A stretch of 64,000 bases of DNA from JAFGSI01 sp041287425 (GTDB lineage: Bacteria > Chloroflexota > Anaerolineae > Anaerolineales > Villigracilaceae). Below are positions 59,774 through 64,000 of the stretch, piece by piece (position 1 is the stretch's first letter; each line of letters starts with the position of its first letter). A program made the position numbers and the translations under genes. The stretch covers positions 1-64,000 of the forward strand of contig JBEULG010000013.1 of the NCBI GenBank assembly GCA_041287425.1, written 5' to 3'. Below the pieces are notes generated by a model. It searched no databases and was not told where the DNA came from. It worked only from the letters and a program-made list of their open reading frames with translations.

Positions 59774-61219
59774 CTAAGGTGTGCGGAAACGACCGCCCCA
59801 CTCAATGGGGTCGCCCGGATAACCCAGGGCGCGCCAGTCCAGGCGTCCCTCCGCCCCGTGGCAGTCCGCGCATTGGAGAGCGTTGGCGGCCGGCTGAACC
59901 ATGTGGGTGGTCGGCCAATACATCCAGGTTTCGGTGAAACCGTATTCGCCGCTGTAAGGCAGGCCGGTCACCTGCGCGCCAAGCCGGAAAGCGTTATCCC
60001 AGTCGAAATTGGTCCAATATCCATCCGGCCCGGCGGTGACGGGGGTCAGCAAATAGTTGTAATTGAGGTCGTAAGGCTGGATGGCGACGTGCAATTTGAA
60101 GGGGAAAATGCGGGCAGTCGGATCGTCAATGCTGCCGGCGGGAATGTTGATGTAGGTGATGCCATCCGGATTCACCGGGTCACCCAGCAGATAACGATAT
60201 TCCAAATTCCCGTTGAACCACAAATACTGCGGGATGACGTCCGATTCATAGACGAACGAGCCTTTGATTTTCAAATAGGTATAGTGGTCTTCGGGCAAAT
60301 CCTGGCCGGCAGCGGACCAGTCCCAGAAGATTTTGGTCGGTTCTTCGGGGGAAATGACCGGGATGTGGCAAGTCTGGCAGGCGACCGTTTGAACGTGGGC
60401 GTTGATGCGCTCGTCGGCGTGCAGATTCTCGGCGTGGCAATCGGTGCAGGCCACCTGTTCGGCCGGGTCAATGCGATAATTGTCCACCACCAGACGGCCG
60501 CGGATTTGATGATCTACCGTCACATGGCAGTCGGTGCAGAGCAGGTTGTTGGTGTTGCCCATGTGGATATCGAGTTCATCGTCTGCCAGATAGAGACTCT
60601 CGGCCAGATCGCCGTGCTTGACGTCGTTGCCGCCACCGCCGTTGAAATGGCAGGAACCGCAATTCTCGCGGGTTGGAACGCGCACGCTGCGCGCCGCCGC
60701 CAGCAAGTCCACCCCCTCGGCCGGATTGCCGTAATCGCCGCGAGCATACAGGCTCGTATCGGCGTGACAGACCAGGCAGTCAACGTTTTCTTCGGCGGAA
60801 AAATCATAGGCGACGCCATCCTGCCAGTTGTAACCCGTGTGGCAGGACATGCATTGCCGCTGATTGCCCCGGGCGCTGATGCAGAAGTTGTTGAGTTGGT
60901 TGATTTTGCCAATCGTCACCGGCTCATCCCGCCAGGGAACTTCGAAGGGTTCGCTTTCCCACGTCCAGTGGGTGGTGGCCATGATTTGGGCCGCCGAGTC
61001 GGGATGGCATTCCAGGCAGGCGCGGGTCACCTCCTGCGGCGTCTCGAACGGCCCCTGGATGATGTCGGCATGACTGGTGTGAACAGGATGCTCCGGCAGC
61101 CCCGCCCAGGGGTCGTCCACTGGCGCGGCGCTGCGCGGCCAGAAATATATGACAGGCACCAGAATCACCAACAGGATGCCTATCCCACCAAGAATCCAAA
61201 ATGGTTTGACTTTTTTCAT
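59774..61219 (-). CDS. Octaheme cytochrome c, tetrathionate reductase (OTR)-like
   Basis: 481 residues. An N-terminal signal anchor (KPFWILGGIGILLVILVPVI) is followed by eight CXXCH sites: CLECH, CMSCH, CLVCH, CGSCH, CTDCH, CTDCH, CQTCH, CADCH. The N-terminal pattern TRACLECHPDSAAQIMATTH is like that of the octaheme tetrathionate reductase family, which reduces tetrathionate, and in vitro nitrite or hydroxylamine. A sulfur substrate is favoured here by the YeeE/YedE neighbours. GAGGAGT precedes ATG 61219; the longer frame to 61381 overlaps arsR and is rejected. Confidence 0.85.
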   Translation of the reverse strand: MKKVKPFWILGGIGILLVILVPVIYFWPRSAAPVDDPWAGLPEHPVHTSHADIIQGPFETPQEVTRACLECHPDSAAQIMATTHWTWESEPFEVPWRDEPVTIGKINQLNNFCISARGNQRQCMSCHTGYNWQDGVAYDFSAEENVDCLVCHADTSLYARGDYGNPAEGVDLLAAARSVRVPTRENCGSCHFNGGGGNDVKHGDLAESLYLADDELDIHMGNTNNLLCTDCHVTVDHQIRGRLVVDNYRIDPAEQVACTDCHAENLHADERINAHVQTVACQTCHIPVISPEEPTKIFWDWSAAGQDLPEDHYTYLKIKGSFVYESDVIPQYLWFNGNLEYRYLLGDPVNPDGITYINIPAGSIDDPTARIFPFKLHVAIQPYDLNYNYLLTPVTAGPDGYWTNFDWDNAFRLGAQVTGLPYSGEYGFTETWMYWPTTHMVQPAANALQCADCHGAEGRLDWRALGYPGDPIEWGGRFRTP

Positions 61220-61241
61220 GGCAACTCCTCGATGGGGTGAC

Positions 61242-61577
61242 TTACCGATTTCCGTTGACCAGACTGGCCTGGAACTGGACGCGTTCGCGCATGATGGTAC
61301 GCAAAATATCAAGCGCTTCGATGACCCGCCGGTCGGCCAGCGAATAGACGACCATCGCTCCCTGGCGGCTGGCCAGTACAACGCCGCGCTCGCGCAGAAT
61401 CTTCAAATGGCGGGAGACAGACGGCTGCGGGACGTTCAGTTCCTGGGTCAATTCGGTCACATTACGCGGGCGCTCGTCCAAAATGTACAGGATGAGCATG
61501 CGCGTCGGGTCCACCAAGGCGGAACAGAAATCGGCATGCAGCGTATTGATTTCTTGGGAAAGGGTTGTAATATCCAT
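61242..61577 (-). CDS. ArsR-family transcriptional regulator
   Basis: 111 residues. Winged-helix core: LVDPTRMLILYILDERPRNV, ELTQELNVPQPSVSRHLKIL, GVVLASRQGAMVVYSLADRR. It has few cysteines (one, in the N-terminal DFCSALVDP helix), so a metal CXC site is absent; a single Cys could sense thiol or sulfane sulfur chemistry, but that is a guess. It is the first gene of the multiheme/sulfur operon, 22 nt before the octaheme gene. The start at 61577 is used because the longer frame (GTG 61607) runs through the operator. Confidence 0.9.
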   Translation of the reverse strand: MDITTLSQEINTLHADFCSALVDPTRMLILYILDERPRNVTELTQELNVPQPSVSRHLKILRERGVVLASRQGAMVVYSLADRRVIEALDILRTIMRERVQFQASLVNGNR

Positions 61578-61583
61578 ATTGCA

Positions 61584-61603
61584 ATATTCGGATAAGCGAA
61601 TAT
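61584..61603. promoter_or_regulatory. Operator candidate for the ArsR regulator
   Basis: ATATTCG-GATAAG-CGAATAT is a perfect 7-bp inverted repeat starting 7 nt upstream of the arsR start, in the usual form and place of an ArsR/SmtB operator. Confidence 0.6.
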
Positions 61604-61713
61604 ACACTCGCCTTAATCATATCTCCCCCGCTTCCTGAAGCATAGTGCTTTTTGTCACATAGATATTATGACATCCCAGAATCGATTTCCCCTCTGTCGG
61701 TCGGGAAAAGACG

Positions 61714-62478
61714 TCAGGTGTATGATTCTTTCAGAACGCCAACCGGCAAGACGAGCCTCCCTTCCTCGGCATCCCCTACCATGCACACTTCCTCCGGTGC
61801 CGTCGCCGCCCGATAGGCCGTGTAAGCCGCCACCAGGGCATCGAGTTCCTCCGGCGCGTAGATGACATCGAGCGGCAGGAGTCCTTTGAGCAGTTTGTGG
61901 CGGGTAATTTCCTCGAAAAAGTCCATCGGGTCGCGGAGGCCCATCCCTGCCTCGAACAGAATCAACTGGCGCTGCAAGCGCCCCTCGACGCTGGGTTTGG
62001 ACAAGGGCGCCTGCCCAAGCAAGGCACAGAAAGCGGCATGGGGATGAGTTTCGAGGAACTGAAAAGCGGCCCCTTCGGCCGGGTATGGTCGAAACCCCCT
62101 GGCTTGCAGGCGAGCGTACAGGTCGAAGCCGGCTTGCTGCCAGGCGGCGCACAACTCCCGCCGTCCGGGCGTGATCGAGACTGGAATGCCGCGCTGGCGC
62201 AATTCGGCCTCTGCCAGCCGCAAATCGGCCCCGCGCAGAGGCGTCGGCGTCGAGCGCTGGCCTTCCAGCCGCCGGCGCACCAGCCCCGTATTCGGGCGCT
62301 GCGGCGCGTTGACGGCCACACAAACAGACGCCGGCCCGTCCAAGAAGGCCATGACCTCGTCCAGTTCGCCGCTCCGCAGGGCGGCCAGACGGCCATCCCC
62401 GCCCAGGGCAGCCAGCGTAAACGGCTGCCGTCCGGCGGTCGGGTCGATTCCCACGAACATTTCGAATAAGAATTCCAT
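61714..62478 (-). CDS. DUF429-family protein (predicted RNase H-fold)
   Basis: 254 residues. MFVGIDPTAGRQPFTLAALG opens with the Asp-bearing strand of the fold; VAVNAPQRPNTGLVRRRLEG, ELRQRGIPV, and FLETHPHAAFCALLG are DUF429 blocks. Late PLDVIYAPEELDALVAAYTA completes the fold with acidic residues. Enzymatic activity is predicted as nuclease-like but unproven. The start at 62478 is chosen; the longer frame overlaps the divergent thioredoxin gene. Confidence 0.82.
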   Translation of the reverse strand: MEFLFEMFVGIDPTAGRQPFTLAALGGDGRLAALRSGELDEVMAFLDGPASVCVAVNAPQRPNTGLVRRRLEGQRSTPTPLRGADLRLAEAELRQRGIPVSITPGRRELCAAWQQAGFDLYARLQARGFRPYPAEGAAFQFLETHPHAAFCALLGQAPLSKPSVEGRLQRQLILFEAGMGLRDPMDFFEEITRHKLLKGLLPLDVIYAPEELDALVAAYTAYRAATAPEEVCMVGDAEEGRLVLPVGVLKESYT

Positions 62479-62545
62479 AAGCGGCGGCCCTGAACGAAGA
62501 GGGTTATGGTAAACTGCGGCCAGCGAATTTAAGTGTAGAACAAAA

Positions 62546-63106
62546 ATGATTTCCGCGCAACCGTTTTTCCGCCGCGCTCTGTGGGCGGCCATTCTGCTGC
62601 TCGGCCTGGGATGGATTCTCTTCAGCCGGTCGGGCGCCGATTCGGCTACCAGCGGCCCATCGGTCGCCCCCCAGCCCGGCTTCCTGTCCCCCGCCTTCGA
62701 ATTGACCGACCGCAGCGGCCGGCTCGTCTCGCTGGCAGACCTGCGAGGCCATCCCGTCATCCTGAATTTCTGGGCCTCCTGGTGCGCGCCCTGCCGGGCC
62801 GAAATGCCCGCCCTCCAGGCCGTGGCCGACGATTACGCCGCAAGCGGGCTGGTCGTCCTGGCCGTCAACGCCGCCTTCCAGGACGAAGCCGCCGACGCGG
62901 CGGCCTTCCTCTCCAGCCACTCCCTGACTCTGCCGGTCCTGTTTGACCGCGATGGCCGGGTTAGCCGTCTGTATCAAATTCACTCGCTTCCCACCACCTT
63001 CTTCATCGGCCCAGATGGCGTCATCCGCCAGGTGGTCATCGGCGGCCCGATGAGCGCCGCCTCCTTGCGGATCAGGGCTGAGGCCTTGCTGACGGAGGCG
63101 CCCTGA
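62546..63106 (+). CDS. TlpA/ResA-like membrane-anchored thioredoxin
   Basis: 186 residues. N-terminal TM (about 10-28), then a thioredoxin domain with WASWCAPCRAEMPALQAVAD (redox Cys pair CAPC) and the cis-Pro loop IHSLPTTFFIGPDG. It reduces disulfides or supports cytochrome c maturation outside the membrane, which would suit the multiheme proteins nearby. Its stop overlaps the next start by one base (TGATG). Confidence 0.92.
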   Translation: MISAQPFFRRALWAAILLLGLGWILFSRSGADSATSGPSVAPQPGFLSPAFELTDRSGRLVSLADLRGHPVILNFWASWCAPCRAEMPALQAVADDYAASGLVVLAVNAAFQDEAADAAAFLSSHSLTLPVLFDRDGRVSRLYQIHSLPTTFFIGPDGVIRQVVIGGPMSAASLRIRAEALLTEAP

Positions 63107-63840
63107 TGCTGCCGACTCTCCGAATCGGCCCCCTCTCCATCCAGACTCCCGGCCTGCTGCTGCTGATCGGAGTCTTCCTGGGCCTGAGCCTGGCCGAACG
63201 TTTCGCCGCCCGGCGCGGCCTCCCCCCTGAGCGCATGTACTCGCTGGTCTTTATCCTGTTCCTGAGCGGAATCGCCGGCGCCCGACTTTCCTTTGCCGCC
63301 CAGCACGCGGCTGCCTTTCGGGCCGCGCCCCTCAGCCTGCTGGCCCTCGACCCGGCGCTGCTTGACCCTTTCGGCGGGTTGGCAACTGCCGGCCTGGCGG
63401 CATTGGTTGCCGGCCGCCGCTGGCGGCTGTCCCTGTGGGCCACGCTGGACGCTTTCACTCCCGCCCTGGCGGTGAGCGCGGTTTTCATTGGGCTGGCCAA
63501 CCTGGCCAGCGGCAGGGCCTTCGGGGCGCCTACCGACCTGCCCTGGGGCATCCCCCTGTGGGGCGAGGTGCGTCACCCCACCCAGATTTACCAGGCCGTC
63601 GGCTCGGCGATGATTCTGGCGGGCTTGTGGAAGCGCTTTGGCCGCCCCGCCCTGCCTGGGAATCTCTTCCTGCAATTTACCGCCCTGACGGCCGGCCTGA
63701 TTCTCTTTCTGGAAGCCTTCCGCGGCGACAGCCTTCTCGTGGCGGGCGGGTTGCGCCAGACACAGGTGTTGGCCTGGCTCATCCTGGCCATCTGCCTGGG
63801 GCTGCTGGAACAAAGGGGGTTCGCACCCCGGAACGAATAA
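63106..63840 (+). CDS. Prolipoprotein diacylglyceryl transferase-like membrane protein
   Basis: 244 residues, about seven TM segments. Lgt-like patterns: LSGIAGARLSFAAQHAAAFR, IGLANLASGRAFGAPTDLPW, and RHPTQIYQAVGSAMILAG. The Lgt signature usually reads GRxGNF(I/V)N; here it is altered (LANLASGRAF), and the protein is somewhat shorter than typical Lgt. It could be the lipoprotein-modifying enzyme or a paralogue with another acyl or thiol role. It is translationally coupled to the thioredoxin gene. Confidence 0.75.
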   Translation: MLPTLRIGPLSIQTPGLLLLIGVFLGLSLAERFAARRGLPPERMYSLVFILFLSGIAGARLSFAAQHAAAFRAAPLSLLALDPALLDPFGGLATAGLAALVAGRRWRLSLWATLDAFTPALAVSAVFIGLANLASGRAFGAPTDLPWGIPLWGEVRHPTQIYQAVGSAMILAGLWKRFGRPALPGNLFLQFTALTAGLILFLEAFRGDSLLVAGGLRQTQVLAWLILAICLGLLEQRGFAPRNE

Positions 63841-63871
63841 GGCAGCCGAACATTAGAATGTGACTCCATAA

Positions 63872-64000
63872 ATGGACCGAATCTTTATCGAAAACCTGCG
63901 CATTCGCGCCGTCCTGGGCATGTATGAATGGGAACGGCATACGCCGCAGGACATCCTCGTCAGCGTGTCCCTCTTCCTGGACGCGCGTCCCGCCGCCCGC
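63872..64000 (+). CDS. folB: Dihydroneopterin aldolase, N-terminal fragment (continues beyond window)
   Basis: 43 codons are visible from ATG 63872 to the right edge: DRIFIENLRIRAVLGMYEWE, then QDILVSVSLFLDA, which is the FolB N-terminus including the Glu-Trp-Glu-Arg segment. It acts in folate synthesis. The 3' end lies outside the window. Confidence 0.88.
   Translation, partial: MDRIFIENLRIRAVLGMYEWERHTPQDILVSVSLFLDARPAAR

Noticed and set aside
61714..62760. 348-codon version of the DUF429 protein
   Set aside because: The extra N-terminus overlaps the divergent thioredoxin gene and its promoter; ATG 62478 starts at the conserved first strand.

Overview
The window looks like a chromosomal segment of a Chloroflexota bacterium, most likely of the Anaerolineae. 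This is an inference from content: high GC, Thr-Pro-rich extracytoplasmic linkers, LysM-M23 envelope proteins, a transaldolase/glucose-6-phosphate isomerase fusion, an isopentenyl phosphate kinase, and the ffh-rpsP-KH-rimM block. No rRNA, prophage, insertion sequence or CRISPR array was seen. One tRNA gene (Leu, anticodon TAA) is present. Genes run off both edges: a LysM protein at the left and folB at the right.

Layout. 1-1.2 kb: end of a LysM protein, then a two-S1-domain protein. 1.26-6.4 kb (minus strand): lipoprotein, 39-residue membrane microprotein, MBOAT acyltransferase, SGNH protein, acyl carrier protein, fatty-acyl-AMP ligase. These are the parts of a dlt-type envelope acylation machine (X-B-D-C-A), with a fatty-acyl ligase in place of the D-alanine ligase. 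6.4-11.6 kb (plus): a four-gene operon joined by ATGA overlaps, with a GntR/FCD regulator, a glycyl radical enzyme, its activase and a flavin-type split-barrel protein. 11.9-19.1 kb (plus): membrane protein, tgt, a four-helix-bundle (IVP) gene between inverted short repeats, uppP, M20 peptidase, PstS-like lipoprotein, an 85-bp tandem repeat and an FGE-fold lipoprotein. 19.2-23.4 kb (minus): amidase, fhs, tRNA-Leu, PHP phosphoesterase. 23.4-27.5 kb (plus): two membrane SPFH proteins followed by a TPR protein fused to a LexA/S24-like protease domain. 27.5-31.9 kb: psuG, a TM protein, isopentenyl phosphate kinase, dgt, greA. 31.9-40.2 kb (minus): membrane protein, topA, mannose-1-P guanylyltransferase, dprA, rimM, khpA, rpsP, ffh. 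40.4-43 kb: gyrA with a strongly folded leader. 43-46.6 kb (minus): small membrane protein, birA, LysM-M23 peptidase, rho. 46.8-54.9 kb: PIN/TRAM protein, GH36, membrane protein, tal-pgi and rpiB, then a coiled-coil/zinc-ribbon protein. 55.1-61.6 kb (minus): ArsR regulator, octaheme and heptaheme cytochromes (the latter fused to cytochrome b), and two YeeE/YedE proteins, one carrying a rhodanese-like domain. 61.7-64 kb: DUF429 protein, TlpA-like thioredoxin, Lgt-like protein, folB.

Most interesting points: (1) the dlt-like acyl-transfer cluster, whose 39-residue peptide ends in an aromatic Ile-Tyr-x-x-Phe tail like that of DltX; (2) the SPFH-SPFH-TPR/S24 operon, a candidate membrane-stress or defence module; (3) the glycyl radical enzyme operon of unknown substrate; (4) the ArsR-controlled multiheme/sulfur-transport operon; (5) an IVP cassette that has rewritten the C-terminus of Tgt. 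All functional statements rest on reading motifs by eye; no database search was run.
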